DNA from: Methylococcaceae bacterium NSP1-1
Lineage (GTDB): Bacteria > Pseudomonadota > Gammaproteobacteria > Methylococcales > Methylomonadaceae
Direction of reading: 5' to 3'
Length of the DNA: 7,561 nt
NCBI GenBank assembly: GCA_002256465.1
Contig: NQJG01000090.1
Coordinates: 1-7,561 of the forward strand
The notes under the pieces were generated by a model. The model had not been told where the DNA came from and did not search any database. It saw only the letters and a list, made by a program, of their open reading frames with translations. Below are positions 1 to 6,147 of the stretch, one piece after another (positions within the stretch are counted from its first letter, which is position 1; each line of letters begins with the position of its first letter). A program made the position numbers and the translations under genes.

Positions 1-547
1 CGGACAACAACGAAAAGGCCTTTTCCATAGCGAATGCTTCAACGTCGACAATACTGGCTTTTAATCCTGCTTTTGATAATGCCTCAACTCGGTCATCAAC
101 ATTTTCTCTTCTTGATGCCACGAGTAGTACATCAACCATTTCAGGGTTGTTTTCATTTATGCGCTGCACTTCAAAATCGAAATTAACTTCATCAAGCGAA
201 TAAGGCACATACTGATCCGCTTCAATCATGATCTGTTCTTCCATCTCATCATCAGTCAATGAGCCGGACATAGTGATAATCTTTGTCATAACGGCAGACC
301 CTGAAACCGCAACAGTTGCTTCTTTTAGTTTTGAACCGGATCGTTTTAAAGCAACTTTTATTGCCTCAGCTATCACATCAGCATTCGCAATATTTTTATC
401 TACAAAGGCATCTTGAGGTAGTGGTGCGATAGCAAAGCTTTCAACTCTGTAACGAGTACCTACTTTACTCAATTCCAATAACTTTACAGCAGCCGTACTG
501 ATATCAATACTTAGAACAGCATTCTGTTTCCGATTAAACCAGCTCAT
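1..547 (-). CDS. pilM: Type IV pilus assembly protein PilM, 5' part (runs off left edge)
   Basis: An actin-like cytoplasmic ATPase of the type IV pilus inner-membrane platform, which in the family binds the N-terminal tail of PilN. The frame is open from ATG 547-545 to the window edge: 182 codons, roughly the first half of a protein of about 350 residues. Visible family signatures are an N-terminal MSWF, the phosphate-1-like SIDISTAAVKLLELS (residues 13-27), the block from EEQIMIEADQYVPYS to DEVNFDF (103-125), DVLLVASRRENV (139-150) and DVEAFAME (168-175). The start is supported by AAAAGG at 559-554, 6 nt upstream; the nearby ATG at 552-550 stops after two codons. The reading frame is intact throughout. 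pilNOPQ would be expected beyond the left edge (inference). The upstream neighbour in many relatives is a divergent ponA; here it is a gene-poor stretch and then rpmE. Confidence 0.95.
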   Translation of the reverse strand, partial: MSWFNRKQNAVLSIDISTAAVKLLELSKVGTRYRVESFAIAPLPQDAFVDKNIANADVIAEAIKVALKRSGSKLKEATVAVSGSAVMTKIITMSGSLTDDEMEEQIMIEADQYVPYSLDEVNFDFEVQRINENNPEMVDVLLVASRRENVDDRVEALSKAGLKASIVDVEAFAMEKAFSLLS

Positions 548-678
548 GACATACCTTTTAAAACTTGATGATTAATGTAACCCATAGCTTGAAGTGCTCT
601 TCTTGTTGGGACCTCTAATTTATTATTCCGCAAGTCCACAGTTTTAATTCATTGTCACGCTAAGTCTCATGATCTTAT

Positions 679-702
679 TTCATATTATAGTAATAATATG
701 AA
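679..702. repeat. Perfect 10-bp inverted repeat upstream of pilM
   Basis: TTCATATTAT (679-688) and ATAATATGAA (693-702) are exact reverse complements around a 4-nt centre. The minus strand carries a perfect TATAAT at 689-684 inside it, about 137 bp upstream of the pilM start, but I see no convincing -35 at the right distance. It could be an operator, a hairpin in a long pilM leader, or simply AT-rich symmetry. The symmetry is seen directly; any function is inference. Confidence 0.45.
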
Positions 703-908
703 CATTTTGTTTTGGACAACGTTTTATCTTGGTTAAGTATGCAGAATTTAGCAAAACTTTTAATCCAAAATGATTTTTACTGTGCAATTTGAGGAAAAGA
801 AATGCGCGCCAATCAATAGAAAAGAGATGTCTCCCTTTCAACAATTTATTAATGTGTTTCTAGCTGCCCAGGTTGAGCGTATAAATAAACTTTAAAGGTT
901 TTCTGGAG

Positions 909-921
909 CCGGTTTAACCGG
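909..921. repeat. CCGGTT-T-AACCGG inverted repeat
   Basis: A 6-bp GC-containing inverted repeat with a single central base in the pilM-rpmE gap. With so short a loop it is better read as a DNA palindrome (possible protein site) than as an RNA hairpin. Its right half shares the exact 10-mer TTTAACCGGT with the palindrome in the nhaD upstream region (4495-4504). Function unknown. Confidence 0.35.
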
Positions 922-986
922 TAATAAACAAAGGGGAGGTGCTGTTATCCAGCAGATTTACCACAAGAAGATAAGTTGAAGCGTTT

Positions 987-1136
987 TCAACATTGAGGCC
1001 AGCAAGTAGCAAGTGCTAAAAGTAAAATACGGAAATGAAAGCTTAGGCGATCTCCGGCGAAGACTATACCCGACTTACTAGTCTTTATTTTGTCCACTGC
1101 GATATAAAGAGGTTCCCATAGCTCTCTGTAAACCAC
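987..1136 (-). other. Unrecognised 49-codon open frame downstream of rpmE (doubtful gene)
   Basis: A GTG at 1136-1134 opens 49 codons ending in TGA at 989-987, on the same strand as rpmE and 68 bp beyond its stop. AAGG lies 8 nt upstream of the GTG. The predicted peptide starts VVYRELWEPLYIAVDK and ends in a hydrophobic run, FRILLLALATCW, so it could be a small membrane peptide. I recognise no family. An open frame of this length is common by chance and codon use is not persuasive, so this is a candidate only. Confidence 0.15.
1060..1085 (+). terminator. Possible weak hairpin terminator in the pilM-rpmE gap
   Basis: AAGACTA (1060-1066) pairs with TAGTCTT (1079-1085) around a 12-nt loop, and a T-rich run follows on the plus strand. 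The stem is AT-rich and there is no confident plus-strand gene before it, so it may be fortuitous. It lies inside the 49-codon minus-strand frame. Confidence 0.2.
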
Positions 1137-1204
1137 TTTTTACGCCTTGATAATGAACAAAAACCCTATGTAATTCGGGTATATTTATTCTTGTTTCAAT
1201 AGGC

Positions 1205-1405
1205 TTATTTACCGTATTTTTTACGGAATTTATCAACACGACCTGCTGTATCAACAACTCGCTGTTTACCTGTATAAAAAGGATGGCATGAAGAACAAAC
1301 CTCTACCTGTAAATCTTTGCCTAAAACAGATCCGGTCGCAAATGTATTACCGCAACCACAAGTCACAGTAATTTGTTTATATTCAGGATGAATTTCTGGT
1401 TTCAT
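1205..1405 (-). CDS. rpmE: 50S ribosomal protein L31 (zinc-binding form)
   Basis: A 66-residue protein of the large ribosomal subunit, which in the family sits at the subunit interface and forms bridges to the small subunit. The sequence opens MKPEIHPEY, as is usual for the type A protein. It carries four cysteines at C16, C18, C37 and C40 in the order CGC...CSSC, which marks the zinc-binding 'C+' form rather than the zinc-free paralogue made under zinc starvation. HPFYTGKQ (41-48) and a basic C-terminus ending in FRKKYGK are also typical. Length is normal. GGAAG lies about 4 nt upstream of the ATG. It appears to have its own promoter (1459-1487) and to be transcribed separately from the permease gene upstream. 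In many relatives rpmE adjoins priA; here it does not. Confidence 0.97.
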   Translation of the reverse strand: MKPEIHPEYKQITVTCGCGNTFATGSVLGKDLQVEVCSSCHPFYTGKQRVVDTAGRVDKFRKKYGK

Positions 1406-1458
1406 ATCACTTCCACATTACCTACTAAAAAGGCTACAAATTTATTAAAGAACTCAAT

Positions 1459-1487
1459 ATGATACGTTTTTCATTAACAATTGGCAA
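1459..1487 (-). promoter_or_regulatory. Sigma70-type promoter for rpmE
   Basis: On the minus strand, TTGCCA (1487-1482) and TATCAT (1464-1459) are separated by exactly 17 bp, and the rpmE start codon lies about 53 bp downstream of the -10. Each box matches the consensus at four or five positions. A 10-bp palindrome, TATGCGCATA (1501-1510), sits just upstream of the -35 and could be chance. I see no strong terminator between the permease gene and this promoter, so some read-through is possible. Confidence 0.6.
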
Positions 1488-1529
1488 TACTTGTTAAACT
1501 TATGCGCATATAAAATCCTATGAGTGATG

Positions 1530-2783
1530 CTATTCAGCGCCTGCTGGCTTGTCTTGATTGTTCCAAGGCGCAACTTTAAACAAAAGCAACATGCCCGGAA
1601 GAGCAATCACAAAACAGAACAGGAAAAAAGTCACCCATCCTAACCATTCAACCAGATAACCCGTTGCTGCATTGGCAACTGTGCGTGGCACTGCTGCCAG
1701 GCTAGTGAATAACGCAAATTGGGTCGCGGTGTAAAGTGGGTGGGTGGTGTGGGCGATAAAAGCAACAAAAGCCGCTGTGCCTAATCCCACCCCTAAGGCT
1801 TCAATACCGATGACCATGGCTAGCCAGAGAAGGCTATGACCAACCGTCGCGAGCCAGGCGAAGCCCAAAATAGCGACCATCTGTACCATACCAAAAATCC
1901 ACAGCGCACGGTTGATACCGAGATTGATCATCCAAATACCACCGAATAATCCACCAAAGACACTTGGCCACAGGCCAGCATTTTTAGCGATGAGTCCAAT
2001 CTCTGTTTTACTAAAGCCCATATCGAGGTAAAACGGCGTAGCCAAGGCGGTAGCCATGCTGTCGCCCAACTTGTAAAAAAAGATGAAAGCGAGCACCAGG
2101 CCCGCTGATTTTAAACCATTGCGATTGATGAATTCGTGAAATGGCTCAACCACTGCAGCTCTGAGTGTTTTTGGTGCACCATTTTTGAGTGCCGGCTCAT
2201 TCACGAAAAGCGTCATTGTAATACCCATTAGCATAAACAATGCGGTAATAAAAAACACACTGCTCCAAGGTAAGTGGTCGGCCAGGATAAGAGATAAGGA
2301 CCCCGGTATTAGGCTGGCAATCTTGTAGGCGTTAACATGTATAGCGTTACCGAGGCCGAGTTCGGTATCAAGCAATAATTCGCGTCGATAGGCATCCAGC
2401 ACAATATCTTGCGAAGCACTGAAAAATGCCACCACACCAGCCAGAAAAGCAATTGTCCATAAATCCAGGTCAGGATGTAGCGCACCAAATGCCGGAATAG
2501 ATAGCAGTAATGCCATTTGTGTGATGAAGAGCCAACCACGACGCCGGCCAAGTGGCGGAATATAGCGGTCAAACAGCGGCGCCCAGAGAAATTTCCAGGT
2601 AAACGGCAGTTGAATGAGTGCGAATAAGCCTATGACTTTTAAATCCACACCTTCAGAGCGTAACCATGCAGGTAACAGGGCAATCAGAATGTACAGGGGC
2701 AAACCTGAGCTGAAACCTGTGAATATGCAAATGAGCATACGCTTGTTGAGTAGCACCTGTCTGATGTTCGTGTTATTTGTCAC
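1530..2783 (-). CDS. ampG: AmpG-like muropeptide permease (MFS transporter)
   Basis: An inner-membrane major facilitator protein of the AmpG / acetyl-CoA transporter-like family. AmpG imports GlcNAc-anhydroMurNAc muropeptides from the periplasm for peptidoglycan recycling and so feeds the AmpR/AmpC signal where that exists. From the chosen start it has 417 residues with about 12 hydrophobic segments. Family motifs are GFSSGLP (23-29), GVDLKVIGLFAL (45-56), WKFLWAPLFDRY (63-74) followed by RRR (80-82), and ASQDIVLDAYRREL (123-136). E. coli AmpG is longer (491); shorter forms of about 420 are common in other gammaproteobacteria. The frame is open up to a GTG at 2867, but that start has no ribosome binding site and adds a non-conserved 28-residue tail. 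GTG 2783-2781 has TAGGT about 6 nt upstream and gives a normal N-terminus, so I use it. The ampG assignment is by family; substrate is inferred. Confidence 0.85.
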   Translation of the reverse strand: MTNNTNIRQVLLNKRMLICIFTGFSSGLPLYILIALLPAWLRSEGVDLKVIGLFALIQLPFTWKFLWAPLFDRYIPPLGRRRGWLFITQMALLLSIPAFGALHPDLDLWTIAFLAGVVAFFSASQDIVLDAYRRELLLDTELGLGNAIHVNAYKIASLIPGSLSLILADHLPWSSVFFITALFMLMGITMTLFVNEPALKNGAPKTLRAAVVEPFHEFINRNGLKSAGLVLAFIFFYKLGDSMATALATPFYLDMGFSKTEIGLIAKNAGLWPSVFGGLFGGIWMINLGINRALWIFGMVQMVAILGFAWLATVGHSLLWLAMVIGIEALGVGLGTAAFVAFIAHTTHPLYTATQFALFTSLAAVPRTVANAATGYLVEWLGWVTFFLFCFVIALPGMLLLFKVAPWNNQDKPAGAE

Positions 2784-2972
2784 TGAATACCTATAAAATT
2801 CATGCTTCGTTGTGATGGCAGTGCTAAAAAAATAGTAAACGCTTACGTAGTACTGTGTTTTGTGCACAAGAATTTTGAGTTGCGCCTAGTTAGATTGGCC
2901 GTGTTATGCCTTTTTTTAATTGAAGTAGAGAGGATAGAAAAAAACTAGAATTAACCAGTTTCGAGGAGAATT

Positions 2973-3041
2973 ATGAAATATCATGTTCGGCATATTGGGC
3001 TAAACATAAAGGAAGAAGGCCGGAGCCACAGTAGCCATTGA
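2973..3041 (+). CDS. Candidate 22-residue small protein, unrecognised
   Basis: An ATG at 2973 with GAGGAG ending 4 nt upstream, one of the strongest Shine-Dalgarno sequences in the window, opens 22 codons ending at TGA 3039-3041. The peptide begins MKYHVRHIGLNIKEEG and ends RSHSSH: it is basic, has four histidines, and has no membrane segment. A strong hairpin begins 16 nt after the stop, so the unit has the form of a very short monocistronic gene lying antisense between two minus-strand genes. I found no clear promoter, and nothing follows on this strand for a leader peptide to control. It could be a real small protein, or a coincidence of a purine-rich run and an ATG. No family recognised. 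Confidence 0.3.
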   Translation: MKYHVRHIGLNIKEEGRSHSSH

Positions 3042-3056
3042 TCATATCAGGACAAC

Positions 3057-3081
3057 AGCACCGCACTGATTGTGCGGTGCT
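3057..3081. terminator. Strong hairpin terminator behind nhaD, possibly bidirectional
   Basis: AGCACCGCAC (3057-3066) pairs perfectly with GTGCGGTGCT (3072-3081) around a 5-nt loop, 10 to 34 nt beyond the nhaD stop. The stem is GC-rich and very stable. The T tracts are short on both sides (TTT on the plus strand, GTTGT on the minus strand), so it may work partly as a 3'-end stabiliser. On the plus strand it would also end the 2973-3041 unit. Confidence 0.7.
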
Positions 3082-3090
3082 TTAGCAATA

Positions 3091-4449
3091 TTAACCGTTA
3101 ATCAGATAGTGAACAACAATGCTGGCTACGTAACCACCAGCAATTGCAGGCGTCCATTTTAAATGGCTGAAAAAAGTGTATTTATGGTCAGATTGTCCCA
3201 TTAAAGCGACACCTGCAGCTGAGCCAACTGATAACAACGACCCACCAACACCCGCTGTTAAAGTGACCAACAACCATTGATACAAATCCATGTCCAGATT
3301 CATATTCAATACTGCAAACATGACGGGAATGTTATCAACTATCGCCGAAATGACACCCACTAAAATGTTGGCTGTGGTCGCACCCAAGCCATCGTACATA
3401 GCACCAGACAACAGCTCAAGATAACCGATATAGCCCAAACCACCGACTGCAAACACTACGCCGAAGAAAAACAACAAGGTGTCCCACTCTGCGTGACGCA
3501 CTTTGTCGAAAATATCAAACGCATCATCACCCTCAATGCGATAGACTTTCTTTAAACGATAACCATAAAGCATCAACACGGAAAGACCAACCATCATGCC
3601 CATAAAGGGGGGTAAATGCAGTCCCTGTTTAAAACTAACTGCCGTCACGATAGTCAGCAAAAATAATGCGCAAATTTGAATTGCACCTGGTTTTAACTGC
3701 ACGGCGGCTTCGGAAGAGGCCAGAGGTTGTTCATCGGGGACTGCAAAATACATAACGGCTGCAGGCACTCCGTAATTCACTGCTGAAGGGATAAATAATC
3801 TGAAGAAATCAAAGAACTCTGCATAGCCGGCTTGCCAAACCATCAGTGTAGTAATGTCGCCAAAAGGACAGAACGCACCGCCTGCATTGGCAGCAACCAC
3901 TAGATTTACGAATCCAATACTGACAAATTTTGCATTATCCGCGCCTACCGCCAAAACGACTGCGCCGACTAATAAAGCTGCCGTCAGGTTATCAGCTACA
4001 GCTGATAAAAAGAAAGTAATGATTCCGGTAATCAAAAACAATTTACGATAGCCAAACTGCCTTCTTACCAGCCAGGATCTCAAAGCTTCAAACACATTGC
4101 GTTCAGCCATCGAGTTGATATAAGTCATGGCGACCAATAAGAACAACATTAACTCCGCATACTCAGTTAAATTGTACTCAAAAACCGCGTGCATCGATTC
4201 AACTGAAACACCTTTTTGTGCCGCTAAAATAGCGGCGTGCGCCCAGATAATACCGGCCGCAAGTATAACCGGCTTGGATTTACTCAAATGAGTAAATTCT
4301 TCGGCCATAACAAAACCATAAGCAATGATAAAAATCAGAACGGTATAAATGCCGCGCTCGGTTCCCGTCAATTCAAGGCTTTCAAAGCCGCCCGCTATTG
4401 CCATTTGAGGCATCAGCAATATCGATAACAAAATTAATAAAAATCGCAC
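3091..4449 (-). CDS. nhaD: NhaD-type Na+/H+ antiporter
   Basis: An inner-membrane sodium/proton antiporter of the NhaD family (ion transporter / ArsB-NhaD permease superfamily), which expels Na+ or Li+ in exchange for protons, mainly at alkaline pH. It has 452 residues with about a dozen hydrophobic segments and a signal-like N-terminus ending near MAIAGG (16-21), as is usual in this family. Conserved blocks are SAVADNLTAALL (149-160), NLVVAANAGGAFCPFGDITT (182-201) followed by LMVWQ, SAIVDNIPVMFAVLN (368-382) and GGSLLSVGSAAGVALMGQ (402-419). The paired half-helix motifs with D153-N154 and D372-N373 resemble the ion-site residues of the superfamily. The start is GTG 4449-4447, supported by AGGGGG 8 nt upstream. 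Length is normal and the frame is clean. It is divergent from the sulfite reductase gene and ends in a strong hairpin, so it is probably a single-gene unit. Confidence 0.93.
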   Translation of the reverse strand: MRFLLILLSILLMPQMAIAGGFESLELTGTERGIYTVLIFIIAYGFVMAEEFTHLSKSKPVILAAGIIWAHAAILAAQKGVSVESMHAVFEYNLTEYAELMLFLLVAMTYINSMAERNVFEALRSWLVRRQFGYRKLFLITGIITFFLSAVADNLTAALLVGAVVLAVGADNAKFVSIGFVNLVVAANAGGAFCPFGDITTLMVWQAGYAEFFDFFRLFIPSAVNYGVPAAVMYFAVPDEQPLASSEAAVQLKPGAIQICALFLLTIVTAVSFKQGLHLPPFMGMMVGLSVLMLYGYRLKKVYRIEGDDAFDIFDKVRHAEWDTLLFFFGVVFAVGGLGYIGYLELLSGAMYDGLGATTANILVGVISAIVDNIPVMFAVLNMNLDMDLYQWLLVTLTAGVGGSLLSVGSAAGVALMGQSDHKYTFFSHLKWTPAIAGGYVASIVVHYLING

Positions 4450-4470
4450 CAGAATATCCCCCTAAAACAT

Positions 4471-4499
4471 TTTATAGTTATTAAACACACAAATTTTAA
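4471..4499 (-). promoter_or_regulatory. Probable nhaD promoter
   Basis: On the minus strand, TTAAAA (4499-4494) and TATAAA (4476-4471) are 17 bp apart. The -10 is good and the -35 moderate. Transcription would start near 4464, giving a leader of only about 15 nt with the AGGGGG ribosome site almost at the 5' end. That is tight but workable. The palindrome at 4497-4506 overlaps the -35 edge. Confidence 0.45.
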
Positions 4500-4506
4500 C
4501 CGGTTA
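4497..4506. repeat. TAACCGGTTA palindrome between divergent promoters
   Basis: A perfect 10-bp palindrome overlapping the upstream edge of the nhaD -35 box and lying about 22 bp upstream of the -35 box for the sulfite reductase gene. Its position suits an operator acting on one or both promoters. The 10-mer TTTAACCGGT that contains most of it recurs at 913-922. Regulator unknown; function is inference. Confidence 0.3.
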
Positions 4507-4528
4507 TGGTATCACCAACTAATAAATT

Positions 4529-4557
4529 TTGTCATTTTATGACTCACAGTATATGAT
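4529..4557 (+). promoter_or_regulatory. Sigma70-type promoter for the sulfite reductase gene
   Basis: TTGTCA (4529-4534) and TATGAT (4552-4557) are separated by exactly 17 bp; each matches the consensus at five of six positions. Transcription would begin near 4564, giving a leader of about 40 nt before ATG 4604. This also settles the start: the in-frame TTG at 4529 and ATG at 4553 lie within the promoter and cannot be used from this transcript. Confidence 0.7.
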
Positions 4558-4603
4558 TACCTGCCATGATTATTCGCCTGAAAGGCACATTAAACGCATA
4601 CAT

Positions 4604-6147
4604 ATGTACCAGTATAACGACAACGACCAAACCCTTGTTGACGAACGGGTAGCCCAATTTAGAAGGCAAACCGAACAGTTTTTAAAAGGCGAAATTTCTG
4701 AAAATTGGCGCACATTGCCCGTAATTATGACAAAAACTACTGTCATTTTACTACCCGGCAAAATATCCAGTTTAACTGGCCCAAGTTAGAGGAAGTTCCC
4801 GATATTCTTGCAGAATTAGCCAGTGTCCAAATGCATTCCATACAAACCAGTGGCAATTGTATGAGAAACACTACATCAGATCATTTGGCAGGTATCTGCG
4901 TTGATGAAATTGAAGACCCTCGTCCTTATTGCGAAATTATTCGCCAATGGACAACTCTACATCCTGAATTCGACTACTTGCCACGCAAATTTAAAATAGC
5001 GGTAAGCGGCGCTTTACATGATCGTGCAGCAACGCAATTTCACGATATAGGCTTGCATCTGGTTAAAAATGACGCCGGAGAAGTGGGTTTTAAGGTATAT
5101 GTTGGTGGTGGTTTAGGTCGTACGCCGGTCATAGGGCAGGTGATTAAGCCATATCTGGAAAAAAAGCACCTGCTGTCTTATCTGGAAGCCATATTACGTA
5201 TTTACAATCTATTTGGTCGCCGCGATAACAAATACAAAGCACGTATTAAGATTCTGGTCAAAGAATCCGGAATAGACAAATTCTCGGAATTGGTTGAGCA
5301 GGAATGGCTATTCATCAGGGACAGTAACGAGTTGAGTGATGATCGCATTAGAGCGATGAAGGCCCAGTTTGTTCCTCCTGCCTACGAATCAGATGCAGCC
5401 CAAGAAACAAGCTTTGCACAGCGGCAACTGGACAACCAGGCCTTTGCTACATGGGTTAAATATAATACAGCGGATCATAAAATGTCGGGCTATCGTGCCG
5501 CATTCCTTTCATTGAAGGCACCCGATTCACCGCCGGGGGATATGACTGATGTGCAACTTGACGCAGTTGCAGACCTTGCCGATAAATACAGTTTCGGTGA
5601 GATCAGAAGTACACATAGACAGAATCTAATTCTAGCTGACGTCAAGCAAGCCGATCTATTTGCGCTATGGCAACAACTGGATGCACTAAAACTGGCTACC
5701 CCGAATATCGGCACAGTGACAGATATGATTTGCTGCCCAGGCCTTGATTTTTGTTCTCTTGCCAATGCCGGGTCTATTGGTGTTGCCAAAGAAATCAATG
5801 AAGCACTTGATGATATGGACTACATTCACGACATCGGCGATTTAAAAATCAACATGTCTGGCTGCATGAACGGTTGTGCACACCAAAGTGTCGGCCATAT
5901 CGGCATACTGGGCGTTGATAAAAAGGGGGCTGAATGGTATCAATTAACCCTGGGTGGCTCATCGGAAAATCAAGCCGCAATAGGTGAAAGATTGGGGCCT
6001 GCGATTGCCAAAGATCAGGTAACTAAAGCCATCACCACTATTCTGGATGTTTACATCAATCAACGCCTGGATGATGAATCATTCCTGGATATGGTAAACC
6101 GGGTTGGCATTACCCCATTTAAAGAGCAGGTCTATGCAGATAATTAA
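4604..6147 (+). pseudogene. cysI: Sulfite/nitrite reductase hemoprotein, broken by an internal deletion with frameshift
   Basis: A siroheme- and [4Fe-4S]-dependent reductase of the sulfite/nitrite reductase family, which reduces sulfite to sulfide with six electrons for cysteine synthesis. The N-terminus is typical from ATG 4604 (MYQYNDNDQ, then DERVAQFR) to GEISE at codon 33 (4700-4702). Family sequence resumes in another frame at KLAHIARNYD (from 4702). About 37 residues are missing between these points, and the net loss must be 3n+1 nt. The lost piece normally contains the motif NGLY...MLRVAIPYG, whose Arg matches E. coli CysI Arg83. Downstream all is intact. Counting from the TTG at 4705, these are FTTRQNIQFNW (15-25), R54 (Arg153-like), PRKFK with K95 and K97, GGGLGRTP, cluster cysteines C344 and C350 (CPGLDFC), and C387 and C391 (CMNGC). 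As written, translation from 4604 stops at 4789 after 61 residues. No good Shine-Dalgarno is seen close to 4604. It could be a true recent pseudogene or an assembly error. Confidence 0.88.

Larger units (their letters stand above)
548..1204. other. Gene-poor stretch between pilM and rpmE
   Basis: These 657 bases hold no gene I can support with confidence. They contain an AT-rich perfect inverted repeat (679-702), a CCGGTT/AACCGG hairpin (909-921), a 7-bp hairpin followed by a T-rich run (1060-1085), a tandem AGCAAGT pair (1001-1014), a 22-codon plus-strand frame (827-895) and a 49-codon minus-strand frame (987-1136). Composition is more AT-rich than in the flanking genes. No ponA (penicillin-binding protein 1A) sequence is recognisable, although that gene lies divergent to pilM in many gammaproteobacteria. 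The stretch presumably carries the pilM promoter and the 3' end of the rpmE transcript. Confidence 0.6.
2784..3090. other. Intergenic region between the permease gene and nhaD
   Basis: About 307 bases between the permease start and the nhaD stop. It must contain the permease promoter, though I could not find a convincing -35/-10 pair on the minus strand. It also holds a 22-codon plus-strand frame with a strong Shine-Dalgarno (2973-3041), a run of seven T (2911-2917), and the strong hairpin behind nhaD (3057-3081). Confidence 0.6.

Noticed and set aside
827..895. 22-codon plus-strand frame (MSPFQQFINVFLAAQ...)
   Set aside because: Only a weak purine run precedes the ATG, no terminator or promoter is apparent, and no family is recognised; length is well within chance.
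1001..1014. Tandem AGCAAGT repeat
   Set aside because: Two 7-nt copies only; not enough for a repeat array or CRISPR.
1163..1180. Possible rpmE terminator (ACCC/GGGT stem followed by T5 on the minus strand)
   Set aside because: The stem has only 4 bp with a 10-nt loop; too weak to call, though the T tract is suggestive.
2309..2572. 87-codon minus-strand frame inside the permease gene
   Set aside because: It overlaps well-conserved AmpG motifs on the same strand in another frame and has no family features.
3090..3103. ATTAAC/GTTAAT symmetry at the nhaD stop codon
   Set aside because: It is made by the last codons of nhaD (Ile-Asn-Gly-stop) and is adequately explained by coding sequence.
4529..4603. 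Upstream extension of the sulfite reductase gene to an in-frame TTG at 4529 or ATG at 4553
   Set aside because: These bases form a near-consensus promoter (TTGTCA-17-TATGAT), and the family N-terminus begins at MYQY (4604).
5490..5798. 102-codon frame on the minus strand inside the reductase gene
   Set aside because: It overlaps clearly conserved reductase sequence, including the cluster-binding motif, and its translation is low-complexity Ser/Ala/Cys-rich; it is a shadow.
6104..6133. Longer start for the DUF934 gene at 6104
   Set aside because: The extra ten residues are not family-like; ATG 6134 has GAGCAGG just upstream and a normal overlap.
4705..6147. A complete 480-residue reductase starting at TTG 4705
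   Set aside because: It lacks about 70 N-terminal residues of the family, including a substrate-binding Arg, and the TTG is an ordinary Leu codon of the LAHIAR motif with no ribosome site.
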